NCBI GenBank assembly: GCA_964019155.1
Contig: OZ025239.1
Coordinates: forward strand, 111,959,585 to 112,023,584
Origin: Osedax fenrisi
Lineage: Eukaryota; Annelida; Polychaeta; Sabellida; Siboglinidae
DNA: 64,000 nt
Reading direction: 5' to 3'
Part shown: piece by piece, positions 49,306-60,194 of the stretch
Position numbering within the stretch: position 1 is the stretch's first letter
Layout: every line of letters starts with the position of its first letter
Position numbers and translations under genes: made by a program
The notes under the pieces: model-generated
Databases searched by the model: none
The model's input: only the letters and a program-made list of their open reading frames with translations
What the model was told of the DNA's origin: nothing

Positions 49306-49570
49306 GTAATAGGTTATACGTCATACCGTACACGTACCTGCACACGGTGTACGGTAGGGCCGCAGGAAGGTATATTTCATAGGGGGGTCCACTAATTTAT
49401 ATTATTATTATATATTTTTTTTTGTGTATAACTAATTACATTTTTTTTGATATTATATAAATAAATAAGTCTATAAATGTACATATCATTTTATTAGGTA
49501 CTTTTAATAGATATTAGATTTAATGAAATGAGAACATCTTCTCTCTCCATTCTATTTTCTTAACACATTA
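49306..49570. other. Array-to-unique junction with hairpin
   Basis: The satellite stops abruptly after ATTACCTA. The next 80 bp are GC-richer than either side and contain TACCGTACAC (49324-49333) and its exact complement GTGTACGGTA (49347-49356), a 10-bp stem with a 13-nt loop. From about 49390 the sequence is AT-rich with no recognisable gene until the hAT remnant. Confidence 0.75.
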
Positions 49571-50048
49571 TTACATCAATTCATCAATGTTTAATTCGTC
49601 TAGAGTGTCACTGTGAATACTATATATCATTAAACTATTCAGTCTATTTTGTTCCATAGAATTTCCTAACTAATTATTTACGATGCGCATGTTACTAAAA
49701 CTTCTTTCACTGTCAATTTAACTTGTTGGTCTTACAATGATTAATTTCATCAATATTTTTACATTGTAATATATTTTATTTATATTTTCCATACATGAAT
49801 TATAATATAATACGGCATCTTCTAAGCACCTGGCTCTTGACTCTCTTTTAAATATAGATAATTCAGTTTGTAGTTCTTCTAAATTCAATTCTGGATATTT
49901 ATTAATATCAACTGAATCACAATAGTTTTCTGTTAATAACTTTCCTATATCCTTTAGATTGAAAAATGATTTTAATGATTCACTATCACAATTAAATTTG
50001 TCTTCGAGTCTTCTTGTAGCAATATCATATGCATTCAAATAGTTCACT

Positions 50049-50477
50049 CTAAATAATATGTATTAAAATATAATTAAATTATATATGTATGTATATAATA
50101 TATAAATATATATATATATATATAGGATATGCAATTAGGTTATATGACAAATATAATTGACCTTAAATGATCAATTAAGTCTTCTACATAATTGTTATCG
50201 ATACCATTATGGTACTTCTATAGTTATATCTGTAACATGTTGTGTTATTATTATATTTAAACTCGAGTATAAGTAAGCGATAATATAACTCATTTATAGA
50301 TATTAATTTAATATATATTATATATTTTATATATATTATACATAATATATATATATATAAATATATTAATTATAGGTTAATAATAAGCATATCATTATTT
50401 GTCATTTTTATTTATATATATTTGGAGATATATTTATTTTATAATACCCAATACTTATAATATATTACATAAAATAC
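50049..50477 (-). other. Intron-like AT-rich interval inside the hAT remnant
   Basis: On the minus strand the conserved reading frame stops at ACAAG|GTATTTT and resumes after TTATTTAG|AGTGAAC. This is a canonical GT-AG interval of 429 bp containing long TA runs. Flanking residues on either side read in one frame when the interval is ignored, so it could be a real intron of the ancestral transposase gene or an AT-repeat insertion that mimics one. Confidence 0.5.
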
Positions 50478-51386
50478 CTTGTATTTGCTTTTCTTTTTCT
50501 TTTATTAGTTATATCTTCAATGAAAGCAACATTTTGAATTTCGCTAAGGGTTTCATGAAATAATGTTGAATATGAATTTCTTGCAATATTCAAGGATCTG
50601 GAACATAGTTGACAGAATCATTGACACCATATAATGTATTATTTGTTACCATAATTGATTTTACTAATATATCTAAAGGCTCAAAAATACTTAATGCCAC
50701 TTTCAGTCCTAGATAAATATTGCCGCTTTCAAGTTTTTTCATAATTGATCTGCATTTATCATATTGGTCAGAAGTAATATCATTTCTATGTATCATTTCA
50801 TATAAAGATGCATAGGAAATATCTTTATAATATGTGAGTGTATCTTGTATAGCGACCTTTCTCATTGTCCAGCGGGTTGGACATAATGTCTTCAATTTAC
50901 AATATGTGAAAATGTTTATAAATGTGATAGAATTAGAGTACAATTGTCCTATTTTATTAACTATGGTTAATATAGATATAATACATTCAGCGATTGAGCG
51001 ACTAGGTTTACTCTATGAGCTGTGCAATGGGTGTAATATGCCAGCGGTTGTTCCTAACATATTAACGCCTGTACACCATTGTATCTGCCAGACATGTTAC
51101 TTGCTCCATCATATGACTGACTACGTAAATTCTCTATCGGCAAACACAATCTTATCAATACATCTTTTAGCATATTTTCTATAGTTTCTGCTTTTGTATT
51201 AGATATTTCGTATAGACCAACAAATATTTCTTTAACTTCAATATTTACCTTGACATGACGAATACATATTGATTCTTGTTCGTTTCCTAAAAAGTTTTAT
51301 AATATAATTAATTATTTTAATTTATAATAATTATAATCGGTATATAAAATTTAAATATCTGAAATATCCTGGGTGTCCAAGGTACC

Positions 51387-51418
51387 AGCAAGTAACATGT
51401 CTGGCAGATACAATAGTG
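51387..51418 (+). repeat. Inverted 32-bp copy of the hAT core motif
   Basis: This stretch equals, with one mismatch, the reverse complement of 51074-51105, the DNA that encodes the GASNMSGRYNG core on the minus strand. It lies inside the same pseudogene, upstream in its sense, at a point where the family normally has a conserved stretch just before the TQDIS-like residues. It therefore interrupts the frame. Confidence 0.85.
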
Positions 51419-51749
51419 CTATAGCAGCCATCTATTTGTTTAATAAGTTCTATTAAAACAGCATGTGAAAATATTTCAATAATATCGTTTTGAATTTGCC
51501 ATGATAATTATCATGGCATAATTATTATAATAGGTGTATCTTCCTAGTATTGTCAGTTAACATATATAACCATGATTTTAATTGAGGAATTTCATTTTTT
51601 CTTAATATTAATAGTTTGAGGAATTTACCCTCAAAATGTTCTGTACCTTTAAAGGCTACATTTTCTTGAGATAAGTATCTTATGGAAGTAAATATAGCTC
51701 TCAGAACAATATTATTTTTTTCAATTCTATAGAATGAACTTATGTCCAT

Positions 51750-52153
51750 ATTTTATTAACAATTATTAAATTAAATCTAATAAATATTAAATAATATTGC
51801 GATAAAAGATTGTAGAAGAGAAGCACTATTTAAGGTATTGATAATATTGTGACTACAACTCAAAGATTATAATATGTATTTTACAAATAATCACTATCTA
51901 CTAACTACAATTTCCTCTAAATTATTAACAAATTATTAAAAAGTATTAAATTATTTTTATAATTTGGTGCAAAAACAGGGGATATCAAAGATACCAAAGA
52001 TATCCGGACCCCCCCCCTGTTATAACAGAGGGGTCTGGACACCCATGACCCCTCCTGTTCCTGCTGCCCTAGTATACGGTATACCATATAATCCATGGGA
52101 TATAACTAGATAGGTTTATCTTTTTTCCTAACAATCTAAATTATAATATAAAC
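51750..52153. other. AT-rich spacer with CCGGACCCC hairpin
   Basis: No gene seen. Near 52000-52045, CCGGACCCC and GGGGTCTGG flank the palindrome CTGTTATAACAG, with repeats of GGACACCC and GACCCC downstream. GGGGATATC near 51978 may be a terminus. This looks like a short or deleted relative of the neighbouring TAGGGGA elements. Confidence 0.45.
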
Positions 52154-52315
52154 TAGGGGAAAGTAACCTAATACGTACACTTTAACAATAAATGGTATTA
52201 ACATTTTATGACTCATTATTTGTATACAAACATTACAATATATTAATATTATATGATTATAGATATTATTGTGATTTTAAAATGTTATTTAATTTTATAA
52301 TTCCATAGATAACGG

Positions 52316-52356
52316 GGGTGTCCGTATTCGGTACCCATGTCCGAATACGGACACCC
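52316..52356. repeat. 16-bp perfect stem hairpin in element B
   Basis: GGGTGTCCGTATTCGG (52316-52331) is followed, after a 9-nt loop, by its exact complement CCGAATACGGACACCC (52341-52356). The stem consists of two facing copies of the element's repeated motif. Confidence 0.95.
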
Positions 52357-52679
52357 TGTGTTATAATACGGACACCCTTTATACCACTAGATAAACTATA
52401 TATTATTGATGAATCAATCAAACAAATCACAATTATAATTACTAATTTAATTAGTTAATAATTTATTTATTTTTATTATTTTTTAATTAATAATACAAAA
52501 TTTAGATTTAGCTTTATTGGTGGTATTAATATTATAATTCACGCGATTTTTATGAAAATCAGAATAGTTCATACGCTACGCGCTGATTGGTTATAGGGTA
52601 TCCGTATCAAGACATCTAGAGTGTCCGTATTATGGACTTATATGACCTCTAGATATATGCTTATAACGTAATGTATATT

Positions 52680-53441
52680 TTATAACTCTCAATAAATATG
52701 GCATCGACTCTAATATAACTTTAATGATTAAATCATTATATAAAAACTCCACAAGTGCAATGCTGTTTAATAGTATCCAAGATCGGATGTTCAAGACAAC
52801 TGTTGGTGTGAGACAGGTATGTCTACTATGTCCTGTGCTCTTCAACTTATTTCTTGAAGAGATTATGGCTGGAATTCAAGATGAACATGTATCTACAATA
52901 TCAATAGGTGGCCGCAATCTATATAATCTCAGATTCGCCGATGATATAGATTTTATAGCTGGATCAAACGATGAACTTCAAACACTCACAAACAAGCTAT
53001 CAAATAGTGCTAGTCGGTATGGAATGCAAATTAGTGCAGAAAAGAGCAAGATAATGATTAACAGTAATAACAGAAATCTTCATACCAACATTACATTATA
53101 TGGAGAAAAGCTAGAAGAAGTAGACCAGTTTAAATATCTCGGTGCTACAATTATAAAAGATGGCTCAAGCGACTCTGAGATTAAAATAAGATTAGCTCAA
53201 GCTACATCGGCTATGGTAATGCTAACTACAATCTGGAATAGCAAAGATATCCGTTTCAAACCTAAATATAATCTCTATCGCTCTCTAGTACTGTCTATTC
53301 TAACTTATGGGTGTGAATCTTGGACTATAAGAACAATTCCACAACAAAAATACAAGGTTTCACAAATCACATAGAAAACTTCTTGGAATTACATACAGAG
53401 AAATGAAGACAAACGAGTACATCAAAGATGTGATGATAATG
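52680..53441 (+). pseudogene. LINE reverse transcriptase fragment
   Basis: Fragment of a non-LTR retrotransposon reverse transcriptase; the clade is not assigned. Homology is visible from about 52682, before the first ATG at 52724, so that ATG is internal and not a true start. Recognisable blocks in order: a GVRQVCLLCPVLFN block near residues 28-41, where the family usually has GVRQGCLLSP; NLRFADDIDFIAG with the catalytic FADD near residues 71-74; SAEKSKIMINS; FKYLGATI; and LSILTYGCESWTI. The frame ends at 53374, but KLLGITYREMKTNEYIKD, a typical continuation, is encoded downstream in another frame, so there is a frameshift near 53360-53372. The fingers region, endonuclease and 3' tail are missing. 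It lies inside the TIR element at 52154-53528. Confidence 0.88.
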
Positions 53442-53581
53442 TTATAAATGTTAAAATGTTATAAATAAATTAATGTTATAATGGTTTCTGAGATACCGAG
53501 AGTGTCCGTATTCGGGTATTTTCCCCAATACACATAACTACGTATTAGGTATACCTATATTTTATATGTTTATGATAAATT

Positions 53582-53850
53582 AAGTGAAAGTATCCAATTA
53601 CCGACCCCTAAATTATTAGTTGTAATAACTTATTCAATATTGAATATATTTATTTGTAATTAGGGTAATATTATGACAATAAATAATTTGACTATTTTAA
53701 ATTTTTGATATAACTATATTGACAAGAATAAAACAGGGGGTTAGTATTAGATACATTACCTATTACCAACTCCCTAAAATACTCGTATTAAAAATAATTG
53801 TGGTAGTATATACTACATTGTGGTATTATATAATATCCAAAATACAGAAA
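53582..53850 (-). mobile_element. Partial copy of TIR element A
   Basis: The plus strand here aligns over about 250 bp with the reverse complement of the right end of element A (about 55590-55854). Shared stretches include ATTACCGACCCCTAAAT, GTAATAACTTATTCAATA, TAGGGTAATATTATG and AAGAATAAA. Mismatches and small gaps show an older copy. The terminal TAGGGG is degraded to AAGTGAAAG. An 82-codon open frame starting at 53719 overlaps it and looks fortuitous. Confidence 0.75.
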
Positions 53851-54460
53851 AAAATACTTTACGTTGATGATGGGATTTTGTCAAATATTTCAAAAATATC
53901 TCAAATATATTATGTAAGAACATTTCTTAAATCGATAGTACAAATACCATCGCAGACATACCTATAATAATGTATGCCTGTAACTTAGTACTTTACAAGA
54001 AGATGTATTATAATAATATATTACAATAGGTTATAACCTATAACCCAGGCCCGTAGCGTATACCGCGGGGGAAAGGCCACATAGAATGCTAGGACCAAAC
54101 TGTACTGGATATAAACTAATATACTAATAATAATATCACAACTAAACATTTACTATTCTATATTAATTATATTGACGCTCAATATAAATTACACAGTGTA
54201 TAAATAACGATACAGGGTGTGTGTATTATACACTATAGTGTATATATATATATAAACATAACGTTATATGCATATAAGATTTAAATAAAAATTGTTCAAT
54301 TAATTAGATTAATCAAGTTAAATACATCCTCAATATAAATAGATAACTGTATTCTTTTCGAAAGCCATATGCGCTAGTGTACATTGTCGATTAATTATTT
54401 CGGAGAAAAAAATTATACTAAATATTATATTAATATAATAATATATATATACTAATATTG

Positions 54461-54495
<35 letters not shown>

Positions 54496-54502
54496 TTACA
54501 CT
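53851..54502. other. AT-rich spacer
   Basis: No gene recognised. It contains a short GC-richer patch (about 54050-54085) and TA runs at about 54240 and 54465-54492. A YVDDGIL-like peptide near 53870 is too short to call. Confidence 0.5.
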
Positions 54503-54775
54503 GCCTGTGTGGCTCAGTTGGCTAAGGCGTCAGATGTACAAGCAGTAGGACGCGAGTTCGAGCCTCATACGGACCATTAAAATAGGTCTTACAATAATAT
54601 TTAGTGATCTTAAATAATTGTGTATAAATGAATGATTGGTTCTCGTTAAAACCATTGATGACTTAACATGAGAGCAGCTTCGAAGGGACATTAGAGCCAT
54701 ATGGTTATAAGTGAAAACTTCATCTAAATTCCTGGATAGGATGAAAGACTCCACCAAAATCAAAATAACAATGAC
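54503..54775 (+). mobile_element. tRNA-derived SINE
   Basis: The 5' part (54503-54576) is tRNA-like. It has an RNA polymerase III A box TGGCTCAGTTGG (54510-54521), a B box GAGTTCGAGCC (54554-54564), and ends GGACCA. The anticodon and acceptor stems do not pair well, so it is not a functional tRNA. The body that follows (GTTAAAACCA, GCTTCGAAGGG, CATTAGAGCCATAT, TTCCTGGA, GATGAAAG) occurs again on the opposite strand at 60520-60711. The tail is A-rich (CAAAATAACAATGACAATAA). Confidence 0.8.
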
Positions 54776-54893
54776 AATAAGAAGTACACTAGTATATCTG
54801 ATATACTATACTATATGTACTATATGTACATAATATACAAGGTAACCTGCTTATAGAGTTGGCATTAAAGAATGTTTCAGAAATAAATATAAG

Positions 54894-55854
54894 TAGGGGA
54901 AAGTATCCTATTACCGACCCCTCCTAATACCGACCCCCTCTCGTATCTCAGTAACTATAAGAGATATCAAAAAATAATATATACACGACCTGTTAGTAAT
55001 TTAATGATAAATATGTATAAGTATTTTATTTAAAAAATATGTAATCCTACAATTATCATTTGATAAAATGTAATATTCTGTTTTTACTTTTTAAATATTT
55101 GAGTAATAACTTTTTTTAAATCATTGTAAATACTTTATTATTTAAAAGTAAACTTAATACTGCGCATAATATTGTAGATCAATACAATGTTTATAACTAT
55201 TATACAAATAATTTAATTTGAATAACTATTTACCAATATATCTTAATTATAGCAACACATATGATTTTCCTATTACCGACCCCCTAAATTACCCTAATAC
55301 CGACCCCATGTGATTTATAATATCCAATCAAAATATATTCGTATTTTACTTTAAAATATGTCGTAAGTTGTTTGTGTAGCATTGATATATATTTAGGATT
55401 CATGATTCTAGTTCATTATATACATACTGATTAATAAATAAATATTAAATAATAATATATACTATTTTAATATAATTACCATAAAGTTTACATTTAAATT
55501 TAATATTACTATTAAAATACAAATTCAATACAAAATAAATTGCGTCAATGTTATAATTAATTATATTTATGTATATCTACTATTTTTATTGGATATTATA
55601 ATATTACAATTATTTATATCACGATTATTTTAGGGTGTCGGTAATAGGAGAAGGGGGTCGGTATTAGGTGCATGTATCCGATTACCGACCCCCTGTTTAT
55701 TCTTGCAAATATAATTATATAAAAATTTAAAATAGCCACATTATTCATTGCCATAATATTACCCTAATTAAAAAATTTCAAATAAATATATTTATTATTG
55801 AATAAGTTATTACAAATAATCATTTAGGGGTCGGTAATCGGAGATTTTCCCCTA
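54894..55854. mobile_element. TIR element A (CCGACCCC motif), MITE-like, 961 bp
   Basis: The left end is TAGGGGAAAGTATCCTATTA followed by CCGACCCC. The right end on the opposite strand is TAGGGGAAAATCTCCGATTA followed by CCGACCCC, so the terminal inverted repeats are about 28 bp with few mismatches. The motif TACCGACCCC, in either orientation, recurs near 54911, 54928, 55275, 55298, 55635, 55655, 55683 and 55827. The interior is AT-rich with no coding capacity. No target-site duplication is obvious. Superfamily not assigned. Confidence 0.8.
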
Positions 55855-55989
55855 TTTATCCTTAACAAATAAATAAATATATAAATTAAATATATACTTG
55901 ACTCTAAATAATATATATATATATATATACATTGTATCATATTTATTTAAATAGTTATAAAAATAGTTATAAACGTGATATACCGATCT

Positions 55990-56345
55990 AGCGCAAAACA
56001 ACTCATCTATAAGAACGCCCCTAAACGCCCACTCGTAACGCCCACTCGGAGATTATCAATCAGGTGTGAACGACGCATCGGCGACGAGAGCCGGGTATAT
56101 AAACACCACTAGTGCGCGAGTTGTTATTACAACTTTACGATATCGACGGTCATCGACCGAGTAACTTGATTTATAACGTAATACGTAGCCACTCGGCTCG
56201 AAAACAACAATAACAACAATAACAACAATAACAACAATAACAACAATAACAATAATAACTATAGAAGAGTGAATCGCTCTCTTATCGCGCACCCGCACAC
56301 ACGTCTACTGAGAGGTAATCCGTCAGCGTTCAGGATTATTGTGAT
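55990..56345 (+). promoter_or_regulatory. Promoter-like GC-richer island with TATA box
   Basis: An island rich in CpG within AT-rich DNA. ACGCCC and CGCCCACTCG repeats (56014-56050) precede TATATAAA at 56096-56103. This is followed by a GC-balanced leader and a CAA/CAATAA-rich tract (56203-56258) like an untranslated leader. GAGAG|GTAATC near 56311 could be a splice donor. No coding exon could be tied to it. An LTR promoter is an alternative reading. Confidence 0.35.
56203..56258 (+). repeat. (AACAACAAT)n microsatellite
   Basis: Tandem AACAACAATAAC units. The reverse strand gives a run of Val-Ile codons that should not be called a protein. Confidence 0.95.
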
Positions 56346-56394
56346 GACGGAGATGTGTCTACGACTCGCTGGTTTGTTCTCCTATAGGATATAT

Positions 56395-56432
<38 letters not shown>

Positions 56433-56476
56433 TATATATATATTATCCATATACGTATTAAATTAATTAGATATTA

Positions 56477-56513
<37 letters not shown>

Positions 56514-56900
56514 ATATATACACACTTCGTATACATTATATATCCCTTATCCCTACGTTTGAACGGTAGGCTATAACTTACTATAGTCTAACGGCGTTAT
56601 ATGTACACGCTTGGTGAAGCTCCCCGTAATCAACTTTAATTCACGGTTGTATTATAATTATAATCTTAACATAACTATATTACATAATTATATCTATATA
56701 TATTATAATATATTATAAATATATATATATATATGCGCCTATACCTTGAAATACTCTATTACGTATAACTATATTCTTATAACTATAGTCATTATCTATA
56801 GTATAATAATACTATAATCAAATTGTTATAATAAATTAATTATAAATAATTAATTGTATATATCAATATAATATATATATGTATGTATGTGTGTGTTATA
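56395..56900. other. TA-rich microsatellite region
   Basis: Long TA runs at about 56395-56445, 56483-56518, 56714-56732 and 56866-56880 in AT-rich DNA. No gene seen. Confidence 0.7.
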
Positions 56901-57272
56901 TGTTATAACATGGGACATGCGCATCGAAAGCTTAAGGGCGGTGAAACATTTGCGTCGTTTACAAACCCTACAGGTTTACAAACCATGTAAGGTTTGTATA
57001 GCCTACCTATAGCCTACCTATAGCCTGCCTATATACCTATAGATAGGTATAAAAGATGGCAATACAATAGGTGTACTAAGAGGATATTAACTTGATATAT
57101 ACAAGAATAAAGAAGTACACAACTCGTTGATGTACTATAGTATATCTAAATATAGTAAGAGAATACTATACAGGTTATCGGCATACGAAATAGAAAGATA
57201 AGTAGAATAGATAACCCGACGTAGCTCAATTAAAAGTAAACTTATAATTCGTGTCCTTATTGTATTTTAACA
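56901..57272 (+). mobile_element. Possible solo LTR
   Basis: Begins TGTTATAACATGGGACATGC and ends TATTTTAACA, so it has TG...CA termini. It contains a TATA box (TATAAAAG near 57048) and an AATAAA signal near 57112 in the order expected for U3-R-U5. A tandem TATAGCCTACC repeat lies at 56998-57036. No target-site duplication or second LTR was found, so this is a suggestion only. Confidence 0.35.
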
Positions 57273-57580
57273 TTGATTTTTGAAAAATGTAATCCATAAA
57301 GTTGATTCATATTTTATAATCTAATAATGAATTATTATTAATATATTAGGTATATATATATAATGTAAAGATATCTTAAAGATTCATGAATGAGTTACAA
57401 ACAAGTAGCCTAAACCTGATTAGGTTACCAACCAAGTTATGTTCTACGAAATTGAAACCCGATATTCTAGATTTAAGCTCTATTAAAGTTTTACTTATAT
57501 TTATTGTGTAATAAATAATATGATAATTATTCATTATATATATATAATATGTATACTTATATATGTATACAAATATAGAT

Positions 57581-57621
<41 letters not shown>

Positions 57622-59730
57622 TGATAAATATAATAATATTATCTCTAATATTACTAACATATATGTACATTAAAATATCAATTATTATTATAATAATATA
57701 TTATCCTATAGAATTAGGATTTATCTACATACATTTAATTTTTAAATGTAATATATAACATAGATACAAATATTATATAATAATATTACTATATATATAA
57801 TATGAATATATATATATATATATATATATATAATACATCGTATTACAAACATTAGCTCTAGGCTGATGATTAAAGTGTATATGTTATGTGCTTAGGTAAT
57901 GCTATAGGAAATATATATATAGTTACTGTAGTTACTTTTGTTACTGTTATACACTGTTAGAAAAAGAGTATTCCAGCGTGTATTAAAATTAAGAAAACTC
58001 TTTTTTTATAATGTAGAATACTCGTTATTTAAAAATAGTTTTCCATCTATTAATATGGCCAAATACTCTACAAAAGATTACAACATGCAACTCATATATG
58101 ACATTTTAAACATCGTTATAAGAATAATTAAACTTAAAATGTTATGACAATTTTTATAAACATAATAAAATCGAAGGTCCATTATCCATGCCCTATTTAA
58201 AACCTTTCATTTATATATTGCAATTATTTCGTTATTTGGTTATAAATTGTTACATATGATCGTAAATTATTAATACATATATATAAATTAAATAATTACA
58301 ATAATAATAATGTTAAATGGTTAATACATTCATGTAGACATGGTTACAATTATGATAATTATTAATTTAAAGATATTCATTATAGGTGAATGAATATTCA
58401 TTTTGATCAAAGGAATATCGAAATTTACTTTATTATACGTATTTATTATTAAATAAACTTAATTATTTTTTACCCGAAAATTAATTTTGTATTTTATTCA
58501 TAAATAAATATATTCATTTATATTTATAAAATAATAATATATAATATATAAATAAGTATAATATATGGTTAATAATATAATATAGTTATAAATTGAGTAC
58601 TTTTAAATACATTAAATAGCATGATTTAAAAACTTAAAAAAATTGAGAAAAAAGGCAAAAAAATATTTTAAATTGAACAACAATAAAAAAAAACCCGATA
58701 TGTAAAAACTAAAAACAAATCTGAAAGTAGCGTTAAAAATCTATCTAAAAAATATATTACATATGTATCCTATAATTGTTGTCGTCACATATTGACCTAT
58801 GAATTTTTTGTTGAAAATAATCCAATATTTTTGGGGAATATAGGTTAAAAATCATTTATTTATACAACTTATAAACATATTTTATAATGTTTTAAAGATA
58901 TACTGTATACTTGAATATATATATAAAATTTGTTCAGGCATATTTATATGGTTTTATAAAATATTATACTAATAATTAAGATTTTTAAAATTATAAAAAT
59001 ATATTTTTTCTAGAAATCTCATTTTTTGGAAAATATTTGAAAGTCGAATAAAAAAAAAACTAAACGTGCACGTTGTGATTGAGAAAAACGGTTTTCACAT
59101 TTGAGACCAGTGTCAAAAATAAGTATAGAATCAATTGACAGAATGTCATCCTATTTTTGATGCAGACCAGTGAATATAACTATAGATAAATTAAACACAC
59201 ATATGCAATAAATAAATACGTATACACGAACAATAATATTAATCGGATTATAAATTACAAAATAAACGGTATTTTAAACTTATTTATAATATTGATACAT
59301 TACATATAATTAATAATATAGCTGTGGTATTTATGAGAGTGATTTTACGATAATAATAGTAATTTTAATAGCGCTGTTAAAAAATATGTAATAGAATAAA
59401 AAAGAAAATCGATATATATATATAAATTAATTTAAAATAAGTATAGCCTACATTAAATAACACCATAATGTACATTGTACAATAGTGCATACACTGAATA
59501 TATGCGTATATCGATGAGTTATTTTAGACAACCTCTTTATATAACCATCTATCACGTAAAACACTTGTGCTGGCGAGTGGTTCAGTTGACTGCAAGTGAA
59601 CGCCTTATAACGATACCTTTACAACGAGGCCCTTACGATGAGGGATGACTCGAAGAAGGTTCCAGATGATTACATATTCGTAGAAATAGAACAATAATAG
59701 TGTTCTATTGATAGTAGGCTACATTATCTC
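57273..59730. other. AT-rich spacer without recognisable genes
   Basis: TA microsatellites at about 57579-57616 and 57806-57830. An open frame at 57938-58147 is lysine- and leucine-rich and matches nothing I recognise. GACCAGTG appears twice (59104, 59165) around a weak inverted repeat. A tRNA A-box-like stretch near 59583 lacks a matching B box. Confidence 0.6.
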
Positions 59731-59765
59731 GTCGTGTACACATTGAATACACCTTATCTTGTATA

Positions 59766-59850
59766 CATACACGCACACACACACGCACAAGCACACATAA
59801 ACGCACACATACACGCACACATACGCGCGCACATTTGCACTCACACACCT
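59766..59850 (+). repeat. CA-rich microsatellite
   Basis: Imperfect (CACACG/CACATA)n tract. Its open frame is rich in His and Ala and is not a gene. Confidence 0.85.
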
Positions 59851-60059
59851 AACTGCACGCATCATTACGTATTTAGAATTAAATTTAAATTATGGATCGA
59901 TTTTTTAAGTAAATATTTTCTTTATCATTTTTTTTGTCCGTCTTTAATTCATAAGCATTTTCAAAAAGCATCGATTCGAATATCCGTCCTTTGTTGACGC
60001 CAATATATCGTCGAGTATTGACATATGTAGTATAACCTAAAATGTTAATTATCACGCAT

Positions 60060-60118
60060 ATATATATATGTGATTCAATGAATACATATTATTATTATAT
60101 TATATTATATATATATAT

Positions 60119-60170
<52 letters not shown>
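60060..60170. repeat. (TA)n and TACA microsatellite
   Basis: Long alternating TA with a short ATACATACATAC section near 60119. Confidence 0.9.
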
Positions 60171-60194
60171 CGAATAGTAGAATAGTATACTATA

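Larger units (their letters stand above)
49571..51749 (-). pseudogene. hAT transposase pseudogene (DUF4371 type)
   Basis: Decayed hAT-superfamily transposase, reading right to left. In order: an N-terminal part (FTSIRYLSQENVAFKGT, 51749-51525); QNDIIEIFSHAVLIELI near 51490-51430; the catalytic-core segment EIFVGLYEISNTKAETIE, then QSYDGASNMSGRYNGVQ (51287-51060); AYYTHCTAHRVNLVAQS; LKTLCPTRWTMRK (within 50943-50590); SLNIARNSYSTLFHETL; and a C-terminal dimerisation segment SERSFSNMRIVNN ending at 49571. The order matches ZMYM1/DUF4371-like hAT transposases. Damage seen: an in-frame TAG after the core motif near 51053, frameshifts near 50975 and 50595, and two in-frame stops in the C-terminal part. 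An N-terminal TTF zinc finger was not found. It lies next to the satellite end and is not expected to make active enzyme. Confidence 0.9.
52154..53528. mobile_element. TIR element B (ACGGACAC motif) enclosing a LINE fragment
   Basis: The left end reads TAGGGGAAAGTAACCTAATA. The right end, on the opposite strand, reads TTGGGGAAAATACCCGAATA, giving imperfect terminal inverted repeats about 1.37 kb apart. The motif GTGTCCGTATT or its complement recurs internally at about 52318, 52344, 52367, 52631 and 53502. Next to the right end, CTCTCGGTATCTCAG closely matches the subterminal CTCTCGTATCTCAG of element A, so the two families are related. No transposase of its own was found, and no clear target-site duplication. 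Confidence 0.55.

Noticed and set aside
155..49395. More than 100 open frames with YLHYLWDIYIT-type periodic peptides
   Set aside because: They are the same 20-bp satellite read in different phases, they overlap each other in all plus frames, and they end only where GAGA or 22-bp units create stops.
50834..51184. 116-codon plus-strand open frame
   Set aside because: It lies antisense to the hAT transposase motifs, which are clearly on the minus strand.
53719..53967. 82-codon frame with a YVDDGIL peptide suggesting a reverse transcriptase
   Set aside because: It overlaps the partial copy of element A and no other reverse transcriptase motif is present.
54503..54576. Functional tRNA gene
   Set aside because: A and B boxes are present but the acceptor and anticodon stems pair poorly, and the sequence continues into a dispersed repeat body.
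57938..58147. 69-codon lysine/leucine-rich open frame
   Set aside because: It is short, starts in AT-rich sequence, resembles no family and has no neighbouring signals.
59577..59680. Second tRNA-like head (GTGGTTCAGTTGAC)
   Set aside because: It is A-box-like only, with no convincing B box and no match to the SINE body.
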